Shown here one piece after another: positions 10,598 to 19,894 of a DNA stretch of 64,000 bases. Numbering within the stretch: the first letter of the stretch is position 1; every line of letters begins with the position of its first letter. Source of the stretch: Clostridiales bacterium CHKCI006 (GTDB taxonomy: Bacteria; Bacillota_I; Bacilli_A; Erysipelotrichales; Coprobacillaceae); the NCBI GenBank assembly GCA_900018345.1, contig FCNA01000129.1, forward strand, positions 62,001-126,000, given 5' to 3'. A model generated the notes under the pieces. It saw only the letters and a list, made by a program, of their open reading frames with translations, was not told the origin of the DNA and did not search any database. Made by a program: the position numbers and the translations under genes.

Positions 10598-11026
10598 TCA
10601 GGCATGCGAATGGGCATCGAGGTAGCTTTGCAGAATGGCTACCGCCGCCATTTTATCGATGACCTGCTTGCGTTTTTTTCTTGATACATCGGCAAAGATC
10701 AGACTTTGCTCAGCCACCTTGGTTGTCAATCTTTCATCAACCAGGATGACCTCTAAGCCAGAGTTGGCCTGTACTAAGCGTTCCTTAAATCGTATGGATA
10801 TTTCAGCCCGCTCACCCAGGTCTCCATTCATATGTTTGGGAAGTCCCAACACCACTGTATGGACATTTTCTCTCTTCGCGATTTCCAGCACATGCTTGAG
10901 TGCCTGGTCATAATCATCTTCCTTGAAGCGATATGTCTCCAGCCCATGTGCAATCATGCCCAGCAGATCCGAAAGGGCAATTCCCACCGTTTTTGAACCT
11001 AAATCCAAACCCATGATTTTATTCAT
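10598..11026 (-). CDS. ruvX: RuvX/YqgF family, putative Holliday junction resolvase or pre-16S rRNA nuclease
   Basis: 142 residues, RNase H-like fold. The family acts in 16S rRNA 5'-end maturation and was proposed as an alternative Holliday junction resolvase. Catalytic acidic positions appear in GLDLGSKTVG (N-terminus), VDERLTT and IDKMAAVAILQSYLD; LGLPKHMNG is the other signature. ATG at 11026 behind GGAGGAT, overlapping ireB by eight bases. Confidence 0.94.
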   Translation of the reverse strand: MNKIMGLDLGSKTVGIALSDLLGMIAHGLETYRFKEDDYDQALKHVLEIAKRENVHTVVLGLPKHMNGDLGERAEISIRFKERLVQANSGLEVILVDERLTTKVAEQSLIFADVSRKKRKQVIDKMAAVAILQSYLDAHSHA

Positions 11027-11285
11027 GGCGATCCTCCATATATGATTTCACAAGCTCCTCAATGATTTCATCACGGTCAATTTGTTGGATGATTGAACGT
11101 GCGCCTTTGTGGCTGGAAATGTAAGCTGGGTCATTTGAGATCAGATACCCTGCGATCTGATGCACCGCGTTATATCCTTTCTCCTGTAAAGCTGAAAATA
11201 CAGTTTGCAAGTTAGACCGAATGACTTCACGCTTAATATCCTCTGAACTAAAGATCATCGTTTTTGAAACATCCCGTTTCCTCAC
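11019..11285 (-). CDS. ireB: IreB family regulatory phosphoprotein
   Basis: 88 residues. In Enterococcus IreB is phosphorylated on N-terminal threonines by the PASTA kinase IreK and restrains cephalosporin resistance. Core motif ALQEKGYNAVHQIAGYL, SNDPAYISSHKGAR and DEIIEELVKSYM match the family. The N-terminus carries Ser7 and Thr9 (DVSKTMIF), so a phosphosite is possible here too. GTG start at 11285 behind AAAGGAG. Standard place between alaS and ruvX. Confidence 0.93.
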   Translation of the reverse strand: MRKRDVSKTMIFSSEDIKREVIRSNLQTVFSALQEKGYNAVHQIAGYLISNDPAYISSHKGARSIIQQIDRDEIIEELVKSYMEDRHE

Positions 11286-11344
11286 AAAATCATCTCCTTT
11301 CTGAAATCACCTATCCTAAGTTTACATCATTTTAGGAAAAATAT

Positions 11345-13957
11345 CTACTGTAAAGCATTTTTTAATGCAAAAAGTAATTCATTTTGCTTATCGGCTGCTT
11401 TTGTACCGCCTTGAGCAAAATCAGGCTTTCCGCCGCCGCGACCATCTACGGCCTGATTGATGGCTTTGACTAAGTCTCCGGCCTTAATGCCTTTGGCGAC
11501 AAGATCCTTGGTCACGCCTACAAAATATGATAACCGATCCTGATTCTGACTGGTCAACAGGATGACACCAGTTCCTAAAGAATCACGATAGCTGAACACC
11601 AGACTCTTCAAGGCCTGATTATCTGTTTCCTGACTTGAGACAGATAAAAATGGGATGTCACCGATCATTTCCACATCTTTGAGTGCCGCTTTAGCTTCCA
11701 GGGCATTTAATTTTTCCTGATAAGCAGCATTCTCTTTACGCAGCAGTGACACTTCTTCAAGTAAAGCCGTCAGTTTCTCGCCAATCTGCTTCACGTTGCC
11801 GGCTTTGAGCGTCGTCTGACAATTCGTCAATAATTGCTCTGTATCTTTGAAACTCTGATAAGCTTGCATACCTGTCACAGCTTCGATACGACGGATCCCT
11901 GAACCGATACTTTCCTCAGAAACAATTCTGAATAAGCCAATATCACTGGAACGCTGTACATGACAGCCACCACATAATTCAACGGAATAGTCACCGACTG
12001 AAACTACACGGACAACAGAACCATACTTTTCTGTGAAAAGCGCCATGGCGCCTTTCTGCTTCGCTTCATCCATGCTCATTTCTTCTATATCAACCTGATC
12101 GCCTTTGAAGATCTCGGCATTGACGCGTCTTTCAATTTCATTCAATACCTCATCAGAAAGCTTTTCATAATGTGTAAAGTCAAAACGCAGGCGCTCATCA
12201 TCCACATAAGAACCGGCCTGGCTGACATGGCTGCCAACTACATCCTGCAGGGCTCTTTGTAAGATATGCGTTGCGGTATGGTTGCATTGTGTCTTCAGAC
12301 GTTTTTCAACATCAATGGCCTGGTAAAGCTTGTCACCGACATGCACTGTGCCGCTCACCTCAGTCACATGCAGCATATGCTGCTTATTAGGCGCATTGAC
12401 CACCTGGTTGACTGCAGCTTCGAAATTGCAGTTAGAAACGCGACCGGTATCCGCACACTGACCACCCATTTCTGCATAGAAATTCGTATGATCCAGGATG
12501 ATATCGCCTTCCTCAGATAACGTCTCAACACGATGTCCGTCTTTAAACAGCGCAATAACTCTTCCTTCTGTTGTCATCTCATCATAGCTGAAGCTGCTTG
12601 GTTCAGTAAAGTCCATCAGTTCCGCATTCTGACTACCCATGGATTCAACTTTACCACGCGCATTTTTGGCCATTTCTCTTTGTCTAGACATGGCTACATG
12701 GAATCCCTCTTCATCAACCTGAATGCCCTTTTCGGAAGCAATTTCCACAGTCAATTCAAACGGGAAACCATAAGTATCGTATAATTTGAAAGCATCTTTT
12801 CCTTCGATGATACCACTGGAATTCTTCTCCAGCATCTCTGAGAGCATCTTTTCCCCATCGGCCAAGGTCGAATGAAATTTTTCTTCCTCAATCTTTACCA
12901 GCTGACTGATATAAGAGACCTTCTCAGGCAGATAAGCATAATAATCCTTCATTATCTCACTGACTGTTTCTACCAGTTCATACATGAATGAACCCTGGAT
13001 GCCAATCTTCTTGCCAAAGCGAACCGCTCTTCTTAAAATACGTCTTAAAACATAACCACGTCCCTCATTGGAGAATGAGGCACCATCCGCTAAAGCAAAT
13101 GTTACCGTACGAATATGGTCAGCGATCACGCGATAAGCCATCTTATCTTCGGCATAGCTGATCTTTGCTTTCTTTTCCGTTACCTCAATAATAGGCAGGA
13201 AGAAATCTGTATCAAAATTGGTCTCACCTTCCTGGATAATGCTGACTAAACGTTCCAGACCCATACCGGTATCAATATTCTTGTGCGGCAATTCTTCATA
13301 CTGCTCTCTTGGAATGCCCGGTTTTGCGTTATACTGAGAGAAAACCAGATTCCAGATTTCCACATAGCGATCGTTTTCCAGTTCTTCAAAGAACAGACGT
13401 TCACCCAAATGGTCTGGGTCATATTTTTCCCCACGGTCATAAAAGATCTCCGAATCCGGACCACATGGACCTTCACCGATCTCCCAGAAGTTATTCGGTG
13501 TTTTCAAAATATGCTTAGGATCCACACCTTCTTTGATCCAGTAGGCATATGCTTCTTCATCACGATCATGGACAGTGATATAAAGCTTCTCTTTATCAAA
13601 ATCCAGCCACTTTGGGCTCGTTAAAAATTCCCAGGCAAAGCTGATGGCTTCCTTCTTAAAATAGTCACCAATGGAGAAATTGCCCAGCATCTCAAAAAAA
13701 GTGTGATGTCTGGCTGTCACGCCGACATTTTCGATATCGTTGGTACGAATCGATTTTTGCGCATTCGTAATACGTGGATTTTCCGGTTTTTTAGTGCCAT
13801 CAAAATATTTCTTGATGGCTGCGACACCGGCATTGATCCATAATAAAGTAGGATCATCCACTGGAATCAGTGACATGCTTGGTTCAACAGCATGCCCTTT
13901 GCTTTGAAAGAAATCCAAAAACAACTGTCTGGTTTCATTTCCTGTTAAGTGTTTCAT
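11345..13957 (-). CDS. alaS: Alanine--tRNA ligase
   Basis: 870 residues, full length. Charges tRNA-Ala; the editing domain clears Ser- and Gly-tRNA-Ala. N-terminal class II catalytic core (LFLDFFQSKGH, WINAGV, FFEMLGNFSIGDYFKKEAI), editing-domain zinc motif HTATH and CGGCH, and C-terminal DHHA1 domain ending GGGKPDFAQGG. ATG nine bases from GGGAG. Expression is governed by the T-box leader directly upstream; ireB, ruvX and DUF1292 follow in the same direction. Confidence 0.97.
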   Translation of the reverse strand: MKHLTGNETRQLFLDFFQSKGHAVEPSMSLIPVDDPTLLWINAGVAAIKKYFDGTKKPENPRITNAQKSIRTNDIENVGVTARHHTFFEMLGNFSIGDYFKKEAISFAWEFLTSPKWLDFDKEKLYITVHDRDEEAYAYWIKEGVDPKHILKTPNNFWEIGEGPCGPDSEIFYDRGEKYDPDHLGERLFFEELENDRYVEIWNLVFSQYNAKPGIPREQYEELPHKNIDTGMGLERLVSIIQEGETNFDTDFFLPIIEVTEKKAKISYAEDKMAYRVIADHIRTVTFALADGASFSNEGRGYVLRRILRRAVRFGKKIGIQGSFMYELVETVSEIMKDYYAYLPEKVSYISQLVKIEEEKFHSTLADGEKMLSEMLEKNSSGIIEGKDAFKLYDTYGFPFELTVEIASEKGIQVDEEGFHVAMSRQREMAKNARGKVESMGSQNAELMDFTEPSSFSYDEMTTEGRVIALFKDGHRVETLSEEGDIILDHTNFYAEMGGQCADTGRVSNCNFEAAVNQVVNAPNKQHMLHVTEVSGTVHVGDKLYQAIDVEKRLKTQCNHTATHILQRALQDVVGSHVSQAGSYVDDERLRFDFTHYEKLSDEVLNEIERRVNAEIFKGDQVDIEEMSMDEAKQKGAMALFTEKYGSVVRVVSVGDYSVELCGGCHVQRSSDIGLFRIVSEESIGSGIRRIEAVTGMQAYQSFKDTEQLLTNCQTTLKAGNVKQIGEKLTALLEEVSLLRKENAAYQEKLNALEAKAALKDVEMIGDIPFLSVSSQETDNQALKSLVFSYRDSLGTGVILLTSQNQDRLSYFVGVTKDLVAKGIKAGDLVKAINQAVDGRGGGKPDFAQGGTKAADKQNELLFALKNALQ

Positions 13958-13981
13958 TTTTACATACTCCCTTCCTCAAAT

Positions 13982-14183
13982 AAAAAAAGTCCTTCCACTT
14001 AGGAACGACTGTGCGCGGTACCATCCTATTTCACGCGATGCGTGCAGCTCTTGCCTTAACGGGGCTAGCGGTGAGGATTAGTCACTCTCAAAAGTAGCTT
14101 CAAGCAACACCTTGGCAAGCTTCCACCAACCGCCTGCTCTCTATCTGACCAGTTCTGCTTTACTCGTCTTTCTCGTCGATTTC
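13982..14183 (-). promoter_or_regulatory. T-box riboswitch leader of alaS (alanine)
   Basis: The minus strand carries the conserved T-box AGGATGGTACCGCG at 14014-14027, followed by a terminator GTCGTTCC / GGAAGGAC (13989-14009) with seven T (13982-13988). Upstream are a stem I closed by GTCA/TGAC with an AGATAGAGAGC element, and a GCU triplet in GAAGCUAC that fits an alanine specifier. Uncharged tRNA-Ala should stabilise the antiterminator and permit alaS transcription. The specifier register is my inference; the T-box itself is clear. Confidence 0.93.
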
Positions 14184-15242
14184 ATCACAATTATAGACTA
14201 TTTGCCCATTCTTTTCAAGCTTTACATCTAAAATTATCGGCTTCAAAAAATCCTGATAGATGATCAAGAGACAATGCATGATCAAACTTGAAAAGATCAT
14301 GCCTACTACCCCTAGCAGAGAGCCAAAGATGTATATCCCGAAAATACCGACGACCGGATGCAGGCGCAGCGCATTTTTCATGATCAGAGGGCTGACAAGA
14401 TTCGCTTCGATATACTGCAGGGCAGAACAAATCACAATTGCCAGGATCCCCAGCTCCAAAGAGCGTGAAAAGCCTAGTACAGCCAGCGGAAGCATGCCTA
14501 GATACGGACCGATATAAGGAATCAGATTCGTTAAAGCCAGCACCAGCGCCATGACCAGGGCATAAGGAAACCCTGCCAGCCCTAATGCCAGCCATCCCAT
14601 GGCAAAGAAGAGGATCGTATCGTAAAGCATGCCTCTAAGAAAAATAAAGACATCATGCCCGATCTTCTTGGAGATGATCCGATATTCCCGACGATAACGC
14701 CGCGGGGCAAAACGATAATAGACATCCTTCACATGTTCAAAGTCCAGTGACAGATAAAACGATGCACCCAGTCCGACAGAAAAAAGAGTCAAAAAAGAAA
14801 AAAATTTGCCTACCCCAGCGACTAGATATCTTCCTCCTTCACTCACCAGCCAACTGATGATTTCATCCAGAGGAAAGATTTCTAAAAAAGAAAAATCCAA
14901 AGACTGGATATAAGCGATCAGATCCGGGATTGAACGAATCAGTTCATTGATTTGACGATACAGTATCGGTAATCCCACAATGATCATCATAGCGACCAAT
15001 CCGGTCAGGCTCAGGTAAACCAGAATACAGGATACTTTGCGAGAGAGCCCCCGCTGTTTGAGTCTGGCGATCAGAGGTTCAAAAAGAAAACTGATGAAAG
15101 TACCTAATAAGATAGGACCCAGTGCCCTCAATAGGATACCGATAAAGTGGAACAGTCCAAAACAGTTTGCCACCAGATAAAACAACAGTAATGCAACAAA
15201 AAACATCGAAATATTGCGCAATATATGAAATTCACGTTCCAT
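14160..15242 (-). CDS. AI-2E family transporter (TqsA/YtvI-like)
   Basis: 360 residues with about eight hydrophobic segments. The family (PF01594) includes TqsA and Na+/H+ or small-solute exporters, so the substrate cannot be named. Signatures: GPILLGTFISFLFEPLI near the N-terminus, a cytoplasmic RYRREYRIISKKIGHD segment, and the C-terminal NLIPYIGPYLGMLP. ATG behind AGAGGTGATG. Its last ~60 bases carry the alaS promoter, so the two genes overlap in regulation. Confidence 0.85.
   Translation of the reverse strand: MEREFHILRNISMFFVALLLFYLVANCFGLFHFIGILLRALGPILLGTFISFLFEPLIARLKQRGLSRKVSCILVYLSLTGLVAMMIIVGLPILYRQINELIRSIPDLIAYIQSLDFSFLEIFPLDEIISWLVSEGGRYLVAGVGKFFSFLTLFSVGLGASFYLSLDFEHVKDVYYRFAPRRYRREYRIISKKIGHDVFIFLRGMLYDTILFFAMGWLALGLAGFPYALVMALVLALTNLIPYIGPYLGMLPLAVLGFSRSLELGILAIVICSALQYIEANLVSPLIMKNALRLHPVVGIFGIYIFGSLLGVVGMIFSSLIMHCLLIIYQDFLKPIILDVKLEKNGQIVYNCDEIDEKDE
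14190..14218 (-). promoter_or_regulatory. Promoter of the alaS T-box transcript
   Basis: Minus strand TTGAAA (14213-14218), exact 17-base spacer, TATAAT (14190-14195). It lies inside the 3' coding end of the AI-2E transporter gene and would start transcription near 14183, just ahead of T-box stem I. Confidence 0.82.
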
Positions 15243-15290
15243 AGCATCACCTCTAGAATTAGGGTAGCCGCTTTTTTAGTTTTTAGACAG

Positions 15291-15328
15291 AAAAAAGGCC
15301 CCTCACCAAAGAGAGACCTTTCAGGGCC
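15291..15328 (-). terminator. Terminator after the 45-residue protein gene
   Basis: Minus strand GGCCCTGAAAGGT pairs with the arm ending GAGGGGCC (GGCC ends at 15325-15328 and 15297-15300), followed by TTTTTT. Confidence 0.8.
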
Positions 15329-15333
15329 AAGAC

Positions 15334-15471
15334 TTAAAGCATGTGTGCTACTTTGCGCTTCATGGCTTTGGCTTTCTTTTCCATGCGGCGCATTGTTTTA
15401 GGATCACTCATGACCGCATATCCAGCCATCAGCGCTCCTGTCATCATCATGATACCTAAAGCATTTTTCAC
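15334..15471 (-). CDS. Small 45-residue protein, unknown
   Basis: GTG start at 15469-15471 behind GGAAGGTGAGA, TAA at 15334, and an own terminator directly after. The protein starts with a short hydrophobic stretch (ALGIMMMTGALMAGYAVM, about residues 4-21) and continues as a very basic amphipathic helix (MRRMEKKAKAMKRKVAHML). This resembles a single-pass membrane protein with a cationic cytoplasmic tail. No family recognised. The good ribosome-binding site and terminator argue that it is real. Confidence 0.65.
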   Translation of the reverse strand: MKNALGIMMMTGALMAGYAVMSDPKTMRRMEKKAKAMKRKVAHML

Positions 15472-15512
15472 ATTCTCACCTTCCTAGTCTTAAGCTCACT
15501 TCTATTATGGCT

Positions 15513-17711
15513 CTAATCCATAAAATCATACACGGAAAGGGAGCTTTCGCCCTGCATTTTTTGCGTTAAAGTGGTTTGCCGTCGGGCTTCATCGCGACCG
15601 ATCCCGGAATGAAAAACTTCATGATCGCCCAACAGAAATAAAGCCTGCTTCGCACGCGTCATGCCCGTATAGATCAAATTTTTGCGCAGCATGCGCAAAT
15701 GGGATCGAACAATAGGCATCACCACGATCTTGAACTCACTGCCCTGCGCCTTATGGATCGACATGCAGTACGCTAGCGTTAGCTGACCGAAATCCTGACT
15801 CGTATATTCGACAATATCTCCTTCAAAGTCAACAATGAGGCGGTCTTGCGTATAGTGTACCCCATCTTTTTTTTCAATCTCAATGATCTCACCGATATCG
15901 CCGTTAAACACATTATCATCCGGACGATTTTTTAATTGCAGCACTTTGTCGCCTTCACGAAACACATGTTGATAGATGCGGACCTCACGTTTGTCTTCAG
16001 AAGGCGGATTTAAGATCTTCTGCAGCGCTTCATTGATGGCATCGATGCCGGCTACGCCCTGATACATGGGTGCTAAAACCTGAAAATCATAAAGATCATA
16101 GCCCTCTTTGAGTGCCTTGGCAGCGATCTTACAAACGAAGCGCACGACATCCTGATCACGGCAGGGCATGAAGTGGATATCCTGATAAACCTCAAAAAGA
16201 TGGTCATCCTGATATTCCCCATTACGCAGAGCATGGGAGATCTGCACAATGCCGGACTTGGCATTCTGTCTAAAGATATGTTTCAGACTGACGCACTCGA
16301 TCTGCTGGGAACGGATCAAATCAAAGAGGACCTGGCCTGGCGCGATGCTAGGCAGCTGGGCTTCATCCCCGATCATCAGAATCTTACTGACAAGTCCACA
16401 GGCATTGAGCAGCTGGCTGAATAAATAGGTATCGACCATTGAAAATTCATCAATGACCAAAAGATCAGCCTCAATTGGATGCTCCTTGTCCATATTAAAG
16501 ATTCCGGTCGAAATATCCCACTTCAAAAGCCGATGAATCGTCATGGCAGGGGTCTCACAGGCTTCACTGAGCCGTTTGGCCGCACGACCAGTAGGCGCCA
16601 CCAAAGCAATCTTACGAGTAGGAAATAGCTTTTTGTATAATGCCAGCATGGCTCTGACGATGGTGGTCTTGCCTGTCCCAGGACCACCCGTCAAAAGTAA
16701 GATATCGTTTTCCATGAAAGCATAGATCGCCTCTTTCTGACTCTCATCGTACGCGATATTCCACTTCTCCTCCAGCTTGACCAGCTGATCTTCCACATCA
16801 TCAAAATCAAATTCGAGCTCCTCAACACCATTGATATAACGGCGTAAAGTGCTGGCAATGTTTTGTTCTGCTTCATAAAGCGTACTAGGATAATAGCGCT
16901 CATCCTCCAGGATAATGGCACCACTATCCACCTGACGCTCCAGGACTGCCAGCGCTTCTGCTTCGCTTAAAAACGGCATGGCCTTAAGCATTTGTTTTTT
17001 TAAAGGCTCTAAAGAAACATAGGTACACCCTTGATTCATACACATCTGTTTGATGGTATACACTAAGCAGGCGTCCAAGCGATACGGATGATTCTGAGCA
17101 ATCTCCATGTGCATCGCCAAATCATCTGCCGTTTTAAAACCAATCCCCTCTACCGTTTCCACTAACGTATAAGGGTTTTCCTGAACGACTTCCAGAGCAT
17201 TCTTTGGATAGACCGCAATGACTTTGCTGGCTAATTTAAGCGTCAGTCCATTTTCCATCAGAAAGCGCAGCGCTGCCTGGCTTTCATCTTTATTTTGCAG
17301 CACTTCTAAAATATGATTCTTACGCTCTTCGCTCATGCCGCGCACACGATCCAGGGCATCGGGATGCTCGATGATCACATTCAAAGCATCATCCCCCAGC
17401 GTATCGACAATACAGCTCGCTAAAGTCATGCCCACTCCTTTAAACAGAGGACTGGCGAGATACCGAATGATCGCCGCTTTGTCGGTAGCCATGACTTCCT
17501 CATACTTTTCAATTTTGAACTGTTTTCCGTAACGGGGATGTTCAATAAATTCTCCTTCAAAGCGATAGGTCTTATGTTCACTATAGTCTGGCATATAACC
17601 GGTCATCAGAATGTCTCGTTCCTGTTCTTCCGTCGTGACAGACGCAACGATAAAGAAGGTCTCACTCGAATAGAAACGCACCTGATGGATCTGTCCAATG
17701 AAAGTTTCCAT
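15513..17711 (-). CDS. recD2: RecD2-type ATP-dependent DNA helicase (SF1B)
   Basis: 732 residues. RecD2 helicases unwind DNA 5' to 3' without RecBC and act in repair and replication-fork maintenance. An N-terminal OB-like region precedes helix-hairpin-helix repeats; Walker A is LLTGGPGTGKTTIVRAML near residue 345, Walker B LLVIDEFSMVD, then GDEAQLPSIAPG, IFRQN and the C-terminal YCMSIHKAQGSEF and YTGMTRAK motifs. Its ATG overlaps the mnmA stop as TAATG, so it is translationally coupled. Confidence 0.93.
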   Translation of the reverse strand: METFIGQIHQVRFYSSETFFIVASVTTEEQERDILMTGYMPDYSEHKTYRFEGEFIEHPRYGKQFKIEKYEEVMATDKAAIIRYLASPLFKGVGMTLASCIVDTLGDDALNVIIEHPDALDRVRGMSEERKNHILEVLQNKDESQAALRFLMENGLTLKLASKVIAVYPKNALEVVQENPYTLVETVEGIGFKTADDLAMHMEIAQNHPYRLDACLVYTIKQMCMNQGCTYVSLEPLKKQMLKAMPFLSEAEALAVLERQVDSGAIILEDERYYPSTLYEAEQNIASTLRRYINGVEELEFDFDDVEDQLVKLEEKWNIAYDESQKEAIYAFMENDILLLTGGPGTGKTTIVRAMLALYKKLFPTRKIALVAPTGRAAKRLSEACETPAMTIHRLLKWDISTGIFNMDKEHPIEADLLVIDEFSMVDTYLFSQLLNACGLVSKILMIGDEAQLPSIAPGQVLFDLIRSQQIECVSLKHIFRQNAKSGIVQISHALRNGEYQDDHLFEVYQDIHFMPCRDQDVVRFVCKIAAKALKEGYDLYDFQVLAPMYQGVAGIDAINEALQKILNPPSEDKREVRIYQHVFREGDKVLQLKNRPDDNVFNGDIGEIIEIEKKDGVHYTQDRLIVDFEGDIVEYTSQDFGQLTLAYCMSIHKAQGSEFKIVVMPIVRSHLRMLRKNLIYTGMTRAKQALFLLGDHEVFHSGIGRDEARRQTTLTQKMQGESSLSVYDFMD

Positions 17712-18838
17712 TATAAATAGGTCAATTCCTTTCCGTTTTTATAGACCTTATCGATGGTTCCGCCCCCTAAGCAGATCTCTCCATCATAGAAGACCGCTGC
17801 CTGACCCGGTGTCACGGCTTTGACCGGCTGATGAAAACGTACATAGACATGTGTCGGATCGATAAATTGCACGGTGACCGCATTGTCTTTTTGACGATAA
17901 CGGAATTTGGCCTGACAATCCAATGTTTCCGGATGGGAAAGGCGGATCCAGTTCACATCGCTGATCAGCGCACCATCACTCATCAACCATTCACTTTCAT
18001 CCCCCTGTGCAATATAAAGAACATTTTCATCATAATTCTTGCCGACCACAAACCAGGGTTGTTTAGCTCCGCCGATATGCAATCCTTTGCGCTGTCCAAT
18101 CGTATAGTACATGATGCCCTGATGATCACCAATCACATGACCTGTCACAATATCCACCATCTTGCCTGGCTTAGCCGGAATATAATTTTTCAAAAACTCA
18201 CGAAAATCCCGTTCACCAATAAAGCAGATGCCAGTGCTGTCTTTCTTATTGGCGACAGGGATCTTTTGTTCTATCGCAATCTGTCTGACAACATCTTTAG
18301 TATAATCGCCAATTGGAAACAGGGCTTTTTCAATCTGTGGCTGACTGAGCTGACATAAAAAGTAGGTCTGATCCTTATTGTTGTCCACCCCGCGCAGCAA
18401 GAGCGATTCCTGTGGATTGCGATGATCGATGCGTGCGTAATGTCCGGTCGCAATATAGTCTGCACCAATCGACATGGCATAATCCAGAAAAGCTTTGAAT
18501 TTAATATGCTTATTGCAAAGAATATCCGGGTTAGGTGTACGCCCGCGGGCATATTCTTCGATAAAATAAGTGAAGACCTCATCCCAATATTCCTTGATAA
18601 AATCAACACGGCGAATCTCAATTCCTAAATGCTTCGCCACCGCAACTGCATCCTGATAATCCTTTTCCTGAGGACAGACCTCATCATCATTGGTCGGATT
18701 ACCCAAGATATCATTATTCAGATTACTGTCCCAGTTGCGCATGAAAACGCCAATCACTTCATAGCCTTGTTGCTTTAATAAATAAGCGGCTACCGCTGAA
18801 TCCACTCCACCACTCAAGCCTAATACAACTCTTTTCAT
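17711..18838 (-). CDS. mnmA: tRNA-specific 2-thiouridylase MnmA
   Basis: 375 residues. Adds sulfur to U34 of Lys, Glu and Gln tRNAs using ATP. PP-loop [15 protein letters not shown] at the N-terminus, catalytic cysteines in [12 protein letters not shown] and [10 protein letters not shown], and the C-terminal barrel ([15 protein letters not shown]). ATG seven bases from GGAGG. With trmR/trhP1/trhP2 in the same window it adds a second wobble-uridine modification route. Confidence 0.96.
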   Translation of the reverse strand: MKRVVLGLSGGVDSAVAAYLLKQQGYEVIGVFMRNWDSNLNNDILGNPTNDDEVCPQEKDYQDAVAVAKHLGIEIRRVDFIKEYWDEVFTYFIEEYARGRTPNPDILCNKHIKFKAFLDYAMSIGADYIATGHYARIDHRNPQESLLLRGVDNNKDQTYFLCQLSQPQIEKALFPIGDYTKDVVRQIAIEQKIPVANKKDSTGICFIGERDFREFLKNYIPAKPGKMVDIVTGHVIGDHQGIMYYTIGQRKGLHIGGAKQPWFVVGKNYDENVLYIAQGDESEWLMSDGALISDVNWIRLSHPETLDCQAKFRYRQKDNAVTVQFIDPTHVYVRFHQPVKAVTPGQAAVFYDGEICLGGGTIDKVYKNGKELTYL

Positions 18839-18861
18839 CTCATCGCCTCCATATCTTTAGT

Positions 18862-18890
18862 ATCATATCACATTTTTATCTAAGGAACAA
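18862..18890 (-). promoter_or_regulatory. Promoter of mnmA-recD2
   Basis: Minus strand TTGTTC (18885-18890), 17-base spacer, TATGAT (18862-18867), shortly upstream of the mnmA ribosome-binding site. Confidence 0.6.
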
Positions 18891-18918
18891 AGAAAAAGAG
18901 GATTTCTCCCCTTTATTT
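18891..18918 (-). terminator. Terminator after the ROK kinase gene
   Basis: Minus strand AGGGGA-GAAA-TCCTCT with a run TTTTTCTTTG; one G-U pair in the stem. Confidence 0.55.
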
Positions 18919-19833
18919 CAATTTAGACATCGGTAACATGGCCGCACCGATGGCACCGCAGTCTTCCAGTTCTGTTGGCAAAAACTGAATGTGTCCGCGC
19001 ATACCTACATGAATTTTCTGATTAAACTGTTCTACTAAGCGATCCATGAAATAACGTTTGGACTTCATCACACCTCCGCCCAGTACAAAAACATAAGGAT
19101 CTACGGTATGTGCAATGTTGGCAAACATGGTTGCCCATTCAGAAATGACTTCATCCACAATTCCCTGAGCAACCGTATTGCCCTGATCTGCCATCTCAAA
19201 GACATCGCCGGCATGACGCACTTTATCTTCGCCTAATAATTCTTTCCCTTTGCGCGTAATTGCCGTACCGCTCGCTTCCCCTTCAGCGGCTCCCGGATTT
19301 AACGCACCAAACTTATAGCCATTATTCTTAACGATAATATTACCAATCTCTCCGGCATGACCACGTCCACCGGAAACTACCTGACCATTAACGATCAAGG
19401 CACCGCCGATTCCCGTAGAGATCGTGACATAATAAACGATTGGATAACCTTTTCCTGCCCCCAGCAACGCTTCTGCCAGACCAGCCACATTTGCATCATT
19501 ATCGATGAAAGTTGGCAGATTGAAACGGTCAGACAATTTCTGGCAAATCGGATAATTTTCAAAACCAGGTAAATTCGTAGCCATGATCATAACGCCATTG
19601 CGGGTGTCAACTGGTCCTGGAACACCGATCCCGATGCCCTGTACATTTTCAATTCCGCCACACACACTAAAATCCAGTGACTCGATCTGACGAATGATCT
19701 TGGCGACAACATAATCCGGTCCTTTTTCTCTTTCCGTGACGTCCTTGACTTCACTATAAGAATTTCCCTCTTCATCGACCAAAAGGGTACGTACATTTGT
19801 TCCTCCCAGATCGATACCAATAAAGTATTTCAT
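18913..19833 (-). CDS. ROK family sugar kinase, probable glucokinase
   Basis: 306 residues. Phosphate-binding IGIDLGGTNVR at residues 5-15, catalytic DNDAN near 111-115, TISTGIGGALIVNG, and GHAGEIGN. C-terminal GGGVMKSKRYF. The normal ROK zinc motif CxCGxxGCxE after GHAGEIGN is absent; GALNPGAAEGEASGTAI stands in its place with no cysteine. Glucose as substrate is likely from the fold and monocistronic setting, but other hexoses are possible. A probable cre site overlaps the promoter. Confidence 0.85.
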   Translation of the reverse strand: MKYFIGIDLGGTNVRTLLVDEEGNSYSEVKDVTEREKGPDYVVAKIIRQIESLDFSVCGGIENVQGIGIGVPGPVDTRNGVMIMATNLPGFENYPICQKLSDRFNLPTFIDNDANVAGLAEALLGAGKGYPIVYYVTISTGIGGALIVNGQVVSGGRGHAGEIGNIIVKNNGYKFGALNPGAAEGEASGTAITRKGKELLGEDKVRHAGDVFEMADQGNTVAQGIVDEVISEWATMFANIAHTVDPYVFVLGGGVMKSKRYFMDRLVEQFNQKIHVGMRGHIQFLPTELEDCGAIGAAMLPMSKLK

Positions 19834-19863
19834 CTAACTTCCTCCTTGTATTTCATTAAAAAT

Positions 19864-19892
19864 ATTATACTATATTTCTGTAAGCGTTTAAA
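19864..19892 (-). promoter_or_regulatory. Promoter of the ROK kinase with probable cre site
   Basis: Minus strand TTTAAA (19887-19892), 17-base spacer, TATAAT (19864-19869). The overlapping TTTAAACGCTTACA (19879-19892) matches the CcpA operator consensus TGWAANCGNTNWCA at all but one fixed base, so carbon catabolite repression is plausible. Confidence 0.6.
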
Positions 19893-19894
19893 GT

